This document shows positions 22,652 to 30,955 of a stretch of DNA of 64,000 nucleotides, in pieces (within the stretch, counting starts at the first letter, position 1; the number at the start of each line of letters is the position of its first letter). The position numbers were made by a program, and so were the translations under genes. Below the pieces are notes generated by a model that worked only from the letters and a program-made list of their open reading frames with translations, made no database searches and was not told the DNA's origin. The DNA is from Anaerolineae bacterium. Lineage in GTDB: Bacteria > Chloroflexota > Anaerolineae > Aggregatilineales > Phototrophicaceae. The DNA lies in NCBI GenBank assembly GCA_022821805.1, contig JAJECX010000030.1, positions 1-64,000 on the forward strand. Reading direction: 5' to 3'.

Positions 22652-23692
22652 TTGAACCGCCAATACCGACTGCTGCTTCTACTGTGCGCCACGCTGGCAA
22701 TTGCGCCGATCGCGCATACAAGCGAAGACACGCTCAAAATTGTCGCCACCACCACGCAAGCGGCCGATCTCATAGGCATCCTCAGCGCTGATGTCGCCGG
22801 CGTCGAGATCACCGCCTTGATGGGCGCGGGCGTCGATCCCCATCTTTATCAGCCGACCGAATCCGACATCGCCGCCATGAATCAAGCCGAGTTGGTGATT
22901 TACAGCGGCTTGCGCCTGGAGGGCCAATTCGAAATCGTATTCGCCGCGCTATCGGAGCAAGGCATCGCCATCTATCCGCTCAGCGCGCCGGTCGAGGAGG
23001 CCGGATTCATCATCGGCGGCTTCGATCTGTCGGAGACGCTGATGGATGTCGCTGACCCGCATTTCTGGTTCGATCCGCGCAATTGGCAGCTGACGGCGGC
23101 CGATCTCGCCGAGACGCTGGCTGAACTTGACCCTGCCAACGCCGCCCTATATCGCGCCAATGCGGCCGATTACCTGGAACAGCTGCAGCTGCTCTACGAC
23201 TGGGCTGATGAGGGCTTGCGCTCGATTGACGAGGGCAAGCGCTATTTGGTCACCTCGCATGAGGCCTTTCAGTATTTCGGCGCCGCCTTCGGTTGGCGCA
23301 TGCAGTCGATTCAGGGCTTGAGCACGGAAGACGAAGCCGGCGTCGGCGATATTCAGGAGACGGTCGAATTCGTCATCGACAACCAGATTCCGGTGCTCTT
23401 TGTGGAGAGCAGCATCCCGCCCGATACGATTGAGGCTGTTATCGAGGCTGTGCGAGCGCAGGGCGCCGACGCGCGTATCGGCTTGCGCGAGCTCTTCGGC
23501 GATGCCATGGGCGAGCCTGACAGCTTTGGCGGCGCCTATATTGGCATGTTGGCGCAGAACGCGCTGACGATCATGCAATCCTATCAGTGCATGGGTGCTG
23601 ATGTGGAGATTCCCGATTGGCCCACTGGCCTGCTGCCTCAGCCGCCCGAAGATCTGTGGAATGCCGACTGCGATGCCCGATCACACGCATAA
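22652..23692 (+). CDS. Zn/Mn-type ABC transporter substrate-binding protein (TroA/ZnuA family)
   Basis: The 346-residue protein starts at TTG with a signal peptide (RLLLLLCATLAIAPIAHTS). It has the family pattern: LKIVATTTQAADLIG, VDPHLYQPTESD with the first metal His, ADPHFWFDPRNW with the second, TSHEAFQYFGAAFGW with the third and LFVESSIPPDTIEAV. There is no His-rich loop of the ZnuA type, so manganese or iron is as likely as zinc. It heads a four-gene operon with an ATPase and two permeases. Confidence 0.88.
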   Translation: MNRQYRLLLLLCATLAIAPIAHTSEDTLKIVATTTQAADLIGILSADVAGVEITALMGAGVDPHLYQPTESDIAAMNQAELVIYSGLRLEGQFEIVFAALSEQGIAIYPLSAPVEEAGFIIGGFDLSETLMDVADPHFWFDPRNWQLTAADLAETLAELDPANAALYRANAADYLEQLQLLYDWADEGLRSIDEGKRYLVTSHEAFQYFGAAFGWRMQSIQGLSTEDEAGVGDIQETVEFVIDNQIPVLFVESSIPPDTIEAVIEAVRAQGADARIGLRELFGDAMGEPDSFGGAYIGMLAQNALTIMQSYQCMGADVEIPDWPTGLLPQPPEDLWNADCDARSHA

Positions 23693-23701
23693 ACCATCGC
23701 A

Positions 23702-23768
23702 TGTAGGGGCGACCTATCAGGTCGCCCGCCAATGCGCAGAAATTGTAGGGGCGAGACTTGTCTCGCCC
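23702..23768 (+). repeat. two palindromic repeats inside the metal importer operon
   Basis: TGTAGGGGCGACCTATCAGG... (23702-23727) and TGTAGGGGCGAGACTTGTCT... (23744-23768) sit between the binding-protein and ATPase genes. Both form 9-bp stems with tiny loops (ATC and TT). They lie within the probable transcript, so they could lower or stabilise expression of the downstream genes relative to the binding protein. Confidence 0.85.
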
Positions 23769-23795
23769 GCTGCCTATTTCGCAAGAGCATGAACC

Positions 23796-24563
23796 ATGGA
23801 AACCCGCAGCGACCTGGCGCTCTCCATTGACGACTTGACCGTCGCCTACCACGAAAAGCCCGCCATCTGGGATATCGACCTTGATGTGCCCGAAGGCGCG
23901 TTGATGGCGATTGTCGGACCCAACGGCGCTGGCAAAAGCACCTTGATAAAGGCGGTCCTTAATCTGATTCCGCGGGCGGCCGGCACAGTAACTTTCTATG
24001 GCGCGCCCTACGAACAGGCGCGTTCGCTGGTCGGTTATGTGCCGCAGCGGGGCAGTGTCGATTGGGACTTCCCCACTTCGGCGCTTGACGTCGTCACCAT
24101 GGGGCTCTATGGCAAATTGGGCTGGTTTCGCCGCCCGGGTCATGCCGAGCGCGAGCTGGCGCTGGCGGCGCTGGAGCAGGTCGGCTTGGTCGATTTCGCC
24201 GATCGGCAGATCAGCCAGCTCTCCGGCGGGCAGCAGCAGCGCGCATTCTTGGCGCGCGCGCTGGCGCAAGACGCGCAGATCTATTTCATGGATGAGCCCT
24301 TCGCCGCCGTCGATGCCGTCACCGAGAACGCCATCGTCGATATCCTGCGCGAGCTCAACCAGCGGGGCAAAACCGTCCTGGTCGTGCATCACGACTTGCA
24401 GACGGTCGCCGAATACTTTGATTGGGTGACGCTGCTCAATGTGGAGATCATCGCCTCAGGACCGACCGCCGAGAACTTCACCTTGGAGAATCTTCAGCAG
24501 ACTTACGGTGGGCGCGTTTCTTATTTGCATGGCGGGCAATTGCTCGCGGCGAGCGCGCCATGA
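23796..24563 (+). CDS. Zn/Mn-type ABC transporter ATP-binding protein
   Basis: The 255-residue ATPase has Walker A GPNGAGKST near residues 45-53, the Q-loop in GYVPQRGSVDWDFP (typical of metal importers of the ZnuC/MntB/TroB type), signature LSGGQQQRAFLARAL, Walker B IYFMDEPFAAVD and the H-loop in VVHHDL. It energises the two permeases that follow with 4-base overlaps. Its ATG lies 27 bases after the second palindromic repeat. Confidence 0.9.
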   Translation: METRSDLALSIDDLTVAYHEKPAIWDIDLDVPEGALMAIVGPNGAGKSTLIKAVLNLIPRAAGTVTFYGAPYEQARSLVGYVPQRGSVDWDFPTSALDVVTMGLYGKLGWFRRPGHAERELALAALEQVGLVDFADRQISQLSGGQQQRAFLARALAQDAQIYFMDEPFAAVDAVTENAIVDILRELNQRGKTVLVVHHDLQTVAEYFDWVTLLNVEIIASGPTAENFTLENLQQTYGGRVSYLHGGQLLAASAP

Positions 24564-25900
24564 ATCCGCGTCCGGCGCTCGGCCGCGAAGACCGTCGCAT
24601 TTGGCTGATCATCGCCGCAATGGCGATCCTGGGCTTGCTCTTCATTCCGTTCAGCCAGACGCTTTTCGGGCTGCGCTTCACCTACACGGTGCGGGTGGTG
24701 GCGCTTGGCGGCGCGATTCTTGGCATAATCAGCGGCGCGCTCGGCTGCTTCGCCGTGTTGCGGCAGGAGAGCTTGTTGGGCGATGCGCTGTCGCACGCGG
24801 CGCTGCCCGGTGTGGCGATCGCCTTTCTGCTCGCCGGGCGCGAACTTAGCGCGCTGCTCATCGGCGCCGGCATCGCCAGTTGGCTCGGTCTGCGCTTTGT
24901 CTCGGCGCTGCTGGCGACCACGCGCATCAAACGGGACGCGGCGCTGGGCATTGTGCTGGCGAGTTGGTTCGCCTTCGGGATCGCGCTGCTGGCGTACATC
25001 CAGTCGATCCCGGATGCCAGCCAAGCCGGTCTCGATCACTTCATATTCGGGCAGGCGGCCGCCATCATCGAAAGCGATGTCATGCTGGTCAGCGCGGTTG
25101 GCGTCATTGCGCTGCTTGTGCTGCTGGCGTTTTGGAAAGAATTCAAACTGGTCACCTTCGATGCGGAATTTGCCGGCGCCAATGGTTTCCGCGTCGGGCT
25201 GATCAACACGCTGCTTTCGACCTTGATCGTGGTGACGATCGTGCTGGGCTTGCAGCTGGCGGGCGTGATTCTGATGGTCGGCATGTTGATCGCGCCGGGC
25301 ATCGCCGCGCGTCAATGGACGCATAAGCTGGATCAGATGGTGATTCTGGCTGCCGTCTTCGGCGCGTTCGCCGGCGGGCTGGGCGCGGTTATCAGCGCGC
25401 TTGACAGCGATATCCCCACCGGTCCCATGATTATCGTGGTGGCTTTTGTCCTGGTATTGATTTCGCTGACGCTGGCGCCCGGACGGGGCTTGATCTGGAG
25501 CCGGCTGAGGCAGCGCCAGAATCGAAGAGAGTTCGCGGCGCGCAACACGCTGCGCGATCTGTACCGCTACGCCTTGGCGCACGGCGCCGCCGATACGCCG
25601 GCGCCAGACAGCTTCATTCGCGGCGTCGGCGATCGCAGCGCCGCCTTGGGTTTGCGTCAGTTGCGGAGCGAAGGGCGCGTGACGCTTGGCGCTGCCGGCT
25701 GGCAATTGAGCGAAAGCGGCATTTCGCTGGCGCAGGGCGACCGGCGCAACCAGCGACTCTGGGATTTATACCGGCGATACGCTTATGAGTTGGGCTTGCC
25801 TGCCGTGGCGGAGGAACGGGGACGCGATATCGCCTCGCTGCTTCCGGCCAATGCGGTCGCCCGGCTGGAAGCCAAACTGGAGGAGGGCGCCGACTCATGA
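24560..25900 (+). CDS. metal ABC permease fused to a C-terminal DtxR-like winged-helix module
   Basis: I start at MNPRPALGREDRR (24560), overlapping the ATPase stop by 4 bases. Residues about 15-312 are an ABC-3 family permease (RQESLLGDALSHAALPGVAI, FWKEFKLVTFDAEFAGANGF, GMLIAPGIAARQW). From about 325 to 446 the protein is soluble: a winged-helix part (SAALGLRQLRSEGRVTLGA, WQLSESGISLA), then NQRLWDLYRRYAYELGLPAV and NAVARLEAKLEE. The last two resemble the DtxR/MntR dimerisation helices. Several metal ligands of MntR seem lost (Asn in place of the RH histidine). Chlamydial YtgCR is a known permease-repressor fusion of this kind. Confidence 0.85.
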   Translation: MNPRPALGREDRRIWLIIAAMAILGLLFIPFSQTLFGLRFTYTVRVVALGGAILGIISGALGCFAVLRQESLLGDALSHAALPGVAIAFLLAGRELSALLIGAGIASWLGLRFVSALLATTRIKRDAALGIVLASWFAFGIALLAYIQSIPDASQAGLDHFIFGQAAAIIESDVMLVSAVGVIALLVLLAFWKEFKLVTFDAEFAGANGFRVGLINTLLSTLIVVTIVLGLQLAGVILMVGMLIAPGIAARQWTHKLDQMVILAAVFGAFAGGLGAVISALDSDIPTGPMIIVVAFVLVLISLTLAPGRGLIWSRLRQRQNRREFAARNTLRDLYRYALAHGAADTPAPDSFIRGVGDRSAALGLRQLRSEGRVTLGAAGWQLSESGISLAQGDRRNQRLWDLYRRYAYELGLPAVAEERGRDIASLLPANAVARLEAKLEEGADS

Positions 25901-27405
25901 TGCCCGTCGAGCGTCTTCTCATCGAATTCCTGCTGACCTTTCTGTCGCGCGACGAACTGAACGCCTTCTTGCGCTCGCCGCAGAATACGGCGACGCTGGT
26001 TGGCGCGCTGATCGCCGTCAGCGGCGCGCTGCTGGGGGCATTTCTGCTCTTGCGCGGCATGGCGCTGACCAGCGACGCCATCAGTCATACGGTGCTGCTG
26101 GGCATCGTTGTCGCCTTCTTGTTGATGGTCCATGGCTTCCGCGTCGAGGGCGATACTTCGTCGCCTTGGCTGATTCTGGGCGCTTCCTTGGCTGGCGTCG
26201 GCACGGTCGCGCTGACCGAGTTGCTCTACCGCTCGGGCTTGGTGCGGCAGGACGCCGCCCTGGGGCTGGCATTTCCCCTGCTTTTCGCCATCGCCGTGAT
26301 CCTGGTATCGCGCTTCGTCGATGACGCGCACCTTGATGAAGACGCGGTGCTGGTCGGCGAGATCGGCTTGGCTTGGGCAAATACCAACAGCCACTGCTTT
26401 CAAAACTGCCAAAGCGTGACGGTCACCGAAGACCACCCCGCCGCTAAAATGACGCGCCAATGCGTGAATTGCCGCGAGCTGGGCATCAGCCCGCGCGACG
26501 AACGGGCAGAATTCATTGAAGTTTGTGGCAACTGCGGCCCCTACAGTCCGGCGCAAGCCTGGAACGCCGGTTTGCTCGATAGCGAGCCCGCGCTGGTCTT
26601 TTTCCCCAAGTCGATTTCGGTGACGCTGGCGATGACGCTGCTGACGCTGGCTTTCGTTCTGCTTTTCTATAAGGAGTTGAAGCTTTCCACCTTCGACCCG
26701 GCGCTGGCTAAGGCGCTCGGTTTCCGTCCGGGCGCGTTGAACTACGCCTTGATGGCTCTCGTCAGTTTGGTGGCGGTCGGCGCCTTTGACGCGGTCGGCT
26801 CGATTCTGGTGATCGCATTCTTCATCATCCCGCCGGCCGCCGCCTGCCTGCTGACCGATCGCCTTGCCCTGCTGCTGCTGCTGAGCCCGCTGATCGGAGC
26901 GGCTGGCGCGGTTTTCGGTTATGACCTGGCGCGAGGTCTGCTCTTCGGCTTCCTGCCAATTGCGGATGGTATCGCCTTCGTCAACCGGCTCTTCGGGCTT
27001 GACCTGGTCGAGGAGTGGGATTCTTCCATCAGCGCCTCAATGGTGCTGATGATCTTCCTTTTTTTCCTGCTCGCCTGGGTGTTTTCGCCGCGCTACGGGT
27101 TGATCTCGACGGCGCTGCGGCGCGCAAACAGCCGCCGCCTCTTTGATGATCAAGTGGTGCTGGCGCATATCCATAATCATCAGTTCACGGCGCAAGCGGC
27201 GACCGAACTGCGCGTGGAGACGCTGCATCTTCATTTCCGCTGGACGCAGCGCAAGATGGGGCGCGTGCTGGCGCGGCTACGGGCTTTGAACTACATCCGC
27301 ATTGTGTCTGGGGGCGCCATCTTAACCGAGCGCGGCGAGGAGCGCGTTCATCGTTTCCGGGCAACCATGCTGGAAGCGCATAACATGCCAGCATCGCTTG
27401 CGTAA
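25897..27405 (+). CDS. metal ABC permease with a six-cysteine insertion and C-terminal winged helix
   Basis: The 502-residue protein overlaps the previous gene by 4 bases. The permease core (residues about 28-405) has LRGMALTSDAISHTVLLGIV and FYKELKLSTFDPALAKALGF. Between the segment ending HLDEDAVLVGEIGLAW (about 160) and the next helix (about 238) lies a soluble insertion of some 70 residues with Cys167, Cys171, Cys189, Cys192, Cys210 and Cys213 (HCFQNC, QCVNC, VCGNC). This loop is normally short. Residues about 412-502 form a winged-helix-like tail (WTQRKMGRVLARLRALNYIR, GGAILTERGEE) without the dimerisation helices seen in the preceding permease. Confidence 0.85.
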   Translation: MMPVERLLIEFLLTFLSRDELNAFLRSPQNTATLVGALIAVSGALLGAFLLLRGMALTSDAISHTVLLGIVVAFLLMVHGFRVEGDTSSPWLILGASLAGVGTVALTELLYRSGLVRQDAALGLAFPLLFAIAVILVSRFVDDAHLDEDAVLVGEIGLAWANTNSHCFQNCQSVTVTEDHPAAKMTRQCVNCRELGISPRDERAEFIEVCGNCGPYSPAQAWNAGLLDSEPALVFFPKSISVTLAMTLLTLAFVLLFYKELKLSTFDPALAKALGFRPGALNYALMALVSLVAVGAFDAVGSILVIAFFIIPPAAACLLTDRLALLLLLSPLIGAAGAVFGYDLARGLLFGFLPIADGIAFVNRLFGLDLVEEWDSSISASMVLMIFLFFLLAWVFSPRYGLISTALRRANSRRLFDDQVVLAHIHNHQFTAQAATELRVETLHLHFRWTQRKMGRVLARLRALNYIRIVSGGAILTERGEERVHRFRATMLEAHNMPASLA

Positions 27406-27466
27406 GCCCCGAGATCGCTTCCACTGTACACTGTAGCGCAGGTCCCGTGTTCCGCCAGAGGCGCAG

Positions 27467-28450
27467 ATGATCAGCCTGATCGCCACCGTCTTGAACGAAG
27501 GCGACAACATCCACCAGCTCTTTGATTCAATCCGGGCGCAGACGCGGCGCCCCGATGAAATCGTCATCGTCGATGGCGGCAGCGCGGACGGCACGCTGGC
27601 GATCATGCGGGGCTACGTCGAGGAGCTGCCGCTGCGTATATTCGTCGAAGCAGGCTGCAATATCAGCCGGGGGCGCAACCGCGCCATCGCCGAGGCGAAG
27701 GGCGAAATCATCGCCGTTACCGACGCCGGCGTTCGATTGCGCGAGGATTGGCTGGAGAAAATCGCGGCGCCTCTGCTGGCGCAGCCCGATTTAAAAGCGG
27801 TCGGCGGGTTTTTCCTGGCTGCCCCGAAGACCGCCTTTGAAGCGGCTCTCGGCGCGACCACGCTGCCGCTCGCGCGCGAAATTGACGGCGCCAGCTTTCT
27901 GCCCAGCAGCCGCAGCATCGCCTTTCGCAAAGCGGCGGCGCAGGCGATCGGCGGCTACCCCGAATGGCTCGACTTTTGCGAAGATCTGGTCTTTGATCTG
28001 CGCTTGCGCGAGCGGGGCGGTCCCTTCGCCTTTGCCCCCGATGCCGTGGTATATTTTCGTCCGCGGTCGAGTCTGCGTCAGTTTTTCCGCCAGTATTACC
28101 TCTACGCACGCGGCGACGGCAAGGCGAACCTCTGGTTCAAGCGTCATCTCATCCGCTACCTGACATACTTTGCCTTGACGCCGGGCATTTTCGTCGCCGG
28201 CGCGCTGATTCATCCGGCGCTCTGGCTGCTCTACTTGATCGGCGTCATTGAATATCTCTATCTTCCCTGCCGCCGCCTGCCGGATGTGATGCGGCGCGCG
28301 CCCAAGCTCTCCTGGCATGTCTGGCTAATTTGCATCGTCATGATCCCGCTGATCCGCTTCACCGGCGATCTGGCGAAAATGATCGGTTATCCCGTCGGCT
28401 GGCGCTGGCGGCTGGCGCAGCGTCCGCCCGATTGGCGCGGCGCGGAGTAG
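27467..28450 (+). CDS. family 2 glycosyltransferase with C-terminal membrane segments
   Basis: The 327-residue protein begins MISLIATVLNEGDNIHQLFD with the GT2 nucleotide-sugar site and VDGGSADGT. AVTDAGVRLREDWLE carries the DxD-like position (TDAG). The C-terminal third has hydrophobic segments (LTYFALTPGIFVAGALIHPA and LWLLYLIGVIEYLYL). It presumably transfers a sugar at the membrane, for a polysaccharide or glycolipid. No other sugar-polymer genes are adjacent. Confidence 0.85.
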   Translation: MISLIATVLNEGDNIHQLFDSIRAQTRRPDEIVIVDGGSADGTLAIMRGYVEELPLRIFVEAGCNISRGRNRAIAEAKGEIIAVTDAGVRLREDWLEKIAAPLLAQPDLKAVGGFFLAAPKTAFEAALGATTLPLAREIDGASFLPSSRSIAFRKAAAQAIGGYPEWLDFCEDLVFDLRLRERGGPFAFAPDAVVYFRPRSSLRQFFRQYYLYARGDGKANLWFKRHLIRYLTYFALTPGIFVAGALIHPALWLLYLIGVIEYLYLPCRRLPDVMRRAPKLSWHVWLICIVMIPLIRFTGDLAKMIGYPVGWRWRLAQRPPDWRGAE

Positions 28451-28661
28451 CGGACATCGCGGATATGCTTGCTTCTGCGAACACGGTAAAACCTTCTCGC
28501 CACAGAGGTACCGAGGCAACACCGAGAGCACAGAAGCTTCGGCCAGAGCGAGGGCTGTAACCCAGATTTACACCACCCCAGGGCAACGCAGTCCAAAGTT
28601 GACCGTCTCTTTGATTGGGTTATACTAAGCGGACTCGACAAGCGCGAACCATCATAGGCAT

Positions 28662-29288
28662 ATGGCGAGCAGAAGCGAAACCAGCGAATGGGTCAGTTTG
28701 CGGCGCGCCGCCGAGATTCTTGGCGTGCATCCGGCCACCGTGCGCAATTGGGCTGACAGCGGCAAACTGCCCTATCGCCGCACGGCCGGCAAGCATCGCC
28801 GTTTCAACGTGGATGATCTGACCGATTACGTCGAATCCCAAGGCGATATCCAGCCGATTGAACTGCAGGTGATCATTCAGAACGCGCTGGGCCAGACGCG
28901 CATGCAAGTAGGCAGCGAACGCCTGGAATCGGCGCCCTGGTATCAGGCGATGAGCGACCAAGGCAAGCAGCATCTGCGCGAGCAGGGCCGAAATGTGCTG
29001 GAGTCGATCCGCCGCTATGTCGCCGCCGGCGCGCCGGATGCTAGCCTGGCGACGGCGATCACCCTGGGCAAAGATTACGCCGCCTATTTGATCGCCGATG
29101 GACTGACCTTGCCCCAGGCGATGCGAGGCTTCTACTTTTTCAGCGACTTTGTGCTCAACTCGATCTTGACCTGGTCGGAATTGTCGCCGCCCAAGAGCTC
29201 AACTGAATGGTCGACGCTGCTGCGCCAGGTGAATACGTTCATGAACGCGATCCAACTCTCCATCGTCGAATACTATGAAGAGGGTTAA
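28662..29288 (+). CDS. MerR/excisionase-type HTH regulator with a C-terminal helical domain
   Basis: Residues about 10-62 form a MerR/Xis-like winged HTH (WVSLRRAAEILGVHPATVRN, GKHRRFNVDDLTDYVES). The C-terminal part, residues about 90-205 (NVLESIRRYVAAG, AITLGKDYAAYLIADGLTL, FYFFSDFVLNSILTWSEL), is all-helical and recalls RsbR N-terminal or kinase-associated helical bundles that sense signals. It overlaps the start of dprA by 14 bases, so the two are co-transcribed and the regulator may control competence or DNA uptake functions. The ligand is unknown. Confidence 0.7.
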   Translation: MASRSETSEWVSLRRAAEILGVHPATVRNWADSGKLPYRRTAGKHRRFNVDDLTDYVESQGDIQPIELQVIIQNALGQTRMQVGSERLESAPWYQAMSDQGKQHLREQGRNVLESIRRYVAAGAPDASLATAITLGKDYAAYLIADGLTLPQAMRGFYFFSDFVLNSILTWSELSPPKSSTEWSTLLRQVNTFMNAIQLSIVEYYEEG

Positions 29289-30144
29289 GGACCTGGCGCA
29301 ACTGCAATGGATCGCGCTCAGCCTCTCGCCGAATATCGGCGCGGCGACGCTTTCCAACCTGCTCCATCATTTTGATCATGACCTGGATGCGGCGCTGGCC
29401 GCCCCGCCACATGAGCTTATGCGCGTCCGCGGCGTTGGCGCGAAGATCGCAAGTGAGATCGGCGCCATTGATCTGGATCGCCTGGCTGGCGAGGTAAAAG
29501 CCTGGGGCGACGAGGGCATATCGATTCTGATGCGCGGCGACGCCGATTATCCCGCGCCCCTGAGCGCTGTGGAAGACGGTCCGCCGGCGCTGCTTTTACG
29601 GGGTAAGCCGCCGGCTGAAACCTGGTCGAAGGCGGTCGCGCTTGTTGGCGCGCGGCTGCCAAGCAAGGAAGCGCGCTATATCACCTTGGGCTTGGCGATG
29701 AAGCTGGCGCGCGCGGGGCGCGCCGTCGTCAGCGGGCTGGCGCTGGGCGTCGATACCGCGGCGCACACGGGCGCGCTTTCGGCAGACGGCGTAACGATCG
29801 CGGTGCTGGGAAGCGGCCTGCTCCGAATCTATCCAGAAGCCAATAGAGCGCTTGCCGAGCGAATCGGGGCGGGGGGCGCGTTGATTAGCCAGACGCATCC
29901 ATGCTGGGGCGCCAACGCGCAGCGCCTGGTAGCGCGCAACCGCATCATCAGTGGTCTCAGCCAAGCGCTGGTCGTAGTCGAGTCGGAAATTGAGGGTGGC
30001 GCCATGTACGCCGCGCGCTTCGCGAAGGAGCAGGGAAGGACCGTCTGCGCTTTCGACTTGCCGGCGAGCGGCAATCAGCGCTTGATCGCCGAGGGCGCGG
30101 TCGTGCTGCGGCGCGATGATCCGCTGCGTGATTTGCCAGTTTAG
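29275..30144 (+). CDS. dprA: DNA-processing protein DprA
   Basis: The 289-residue protein has an N-terminal helix-hairpin-helix part (MRVRGVGAKIASEIGAIDLD) and the Rossmann-like DprA fold (VALVGARLPSKEARYITLGL, AVVSGLALGVDTAAHTGAL, TIAVLGSGLLRIYPEAN, LVARNRIISGLSQALVVVES). DprA loads RecA on incoming single-stranded DNA during transformation. The extra C-terminal winged-helix domain found in many homologues is absent; the protein ends just after FDLPASGNQRLIAEGAVV. The lexA gene follows after a regulated promoter. Confidence 0.9.
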   Translation: MKRVKDLAQLQWIALSLSPNIGAATLSNLLHHFDHDLDAALAAPPHELMRVRGVGAKIASEIGAIDLDRLAGEVKAWGDEGISILMRGDADYPAPLSAVEDGPPALLLRGKPPAETWSKAVALVGARLPSKEARYITLGLAMKLARAGRAVVSGLALGVDTAAHTGALSADGVTIAVLGSGLLRIYPEANRALAERIGAGGALISQTHPCWGANAQRLVARNRIISGLSQALVVVESEIEGGAMYAARFAKEQGRTVCAFDLPASGNQRLIAEGAVVLRRDDPLRDLPV

Positions 30145-30193
30145 CTTGCCCTCACCATTACAATTTCCACACGATAGGCAAAATACTCGCTAG

Positions 30194-30229
30194 AACATTT
30201 GACACGAAAACAAATGTTCGTGTATACTG
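30194..30229 (+). promoter_or_regulatory. lexA promoter with SOS-box-like inverted repeat
   Basis: TTGACA (30200-30205), 18 bases, TATACT (30224-30229). GAACATTTG (30194-30202) and CAAATGTTC (30212-30220) are perfect inverted repeats around the -35 and spacer. AAACAAATGTTC (30209-30220) differs by one base from the GAACNNNNGTTC box of Gram-positive-type LexA. LexA bound here would block its own promoter. Confidence 0.75.
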
Positions 30230-30257
30230 TTTGACAGGGATGAGGATATGGGGCGCC

Positions 30258-30941
30258 ATGATTAAGAATTTCAATCTACTTTCGAAGCGGCAGCAGCATA
30301 TGATGCGTTTTATGCACGAATACATGAAGGAGCGCGGCTTCCCGCCGAGCATACGCGAGATCGGCGAGGAATGCGGTATCGGCTCGACCTCGGTGGTCAA
30401 TTACAATCTCAACAAGCTGGTGGACGCCGGTTATATCGTGCGTTCGGGCAAAGTATCGCGCGGGCTGCGCATTGTCGCGCCGATCCCCGGTGTATCGCCG
30501 GCGCCGCGGGTGGTCGGGATGCCGACGCAGAACCGGGTGGCGCTGGTCGGGCGGATCGCCGCTGGCGAGCCGATTTCGCTGCCGGAGGATATCGGCCATC
30601 ACATCGACGAAGACGACTATATCGCCGTGCCGCCGCGGCTGCTCGGCGGTTTTGACGAGGGCGAGGTCTTCGCGCTGACCGTGCGCGGCGATTCGATGGT
30701 GGATTCGATGATTCAAGATGGCGACATCGTCATATTGCGCCGTCAGAGCACAGCCGATAACGGCGAGATGGTGGCGGCTTGGCTGCCGGACGACAACGAG
30801 ACCACGTTGAAGCATTTCTACCGCGAAGCCGATGGCATCCGCTTGCAGCCGGCTAATACAGCCTATCAGCCGATTTATGTGCATCCCGCCAATTGCGAGA
30901 TCAAGGGCAAGGTGCTCTCGGTGATGCGCAGCTTCCGCTGA
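30258..30941 (+). CDS. lexA: LexA repressor
   Basis: I start at MIKNFNLLSKRQQHMMRF (30258); the frame extends nine codons further up but that part would overlap the promoter region. The 227-residue protein has the LexA winged HTH (GFPPSIREIGEECGIGSTSV), the cleavage site Ala-Gly in RIAAGEPISLPE, the catalytic Ser in RGDSMVDSMIQDGD and the catalytic Lys in TTLKHFYRE. It represses SOS genes and cleaves itself with RecA-ssDNA. Confidence 0.95.
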   Translation: MIKNFNLLSKRQQHMMRFMHEYMKERGFPPSIREIGEECGIGSTSVVNYNLNKLVDAGYIVRSGKVSRGLRIVAPIPGVSPAPRVVGMPTQNRVALVGRIAAGEPISLPEDIGHHIDEDDYIAVPPRLLGGFDEGEVFALTVRGDSMVDSMIQDGDIVILRRQSTADNGEMVAAWLPDDNETTLKHFYREADGIRLQPANTAYQPIYVHPANCEIKGKVLSVMRSFR

Positions 30942-30955
30942 GGCGATTCCGCCAG

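Noticed and set aside
29275..30144. Competence operon
   Set aside because: Only dprA and an unassigned regulator are present. No comEC, comEA or pilus genes lie in the window, so transformation cannot be inferred.
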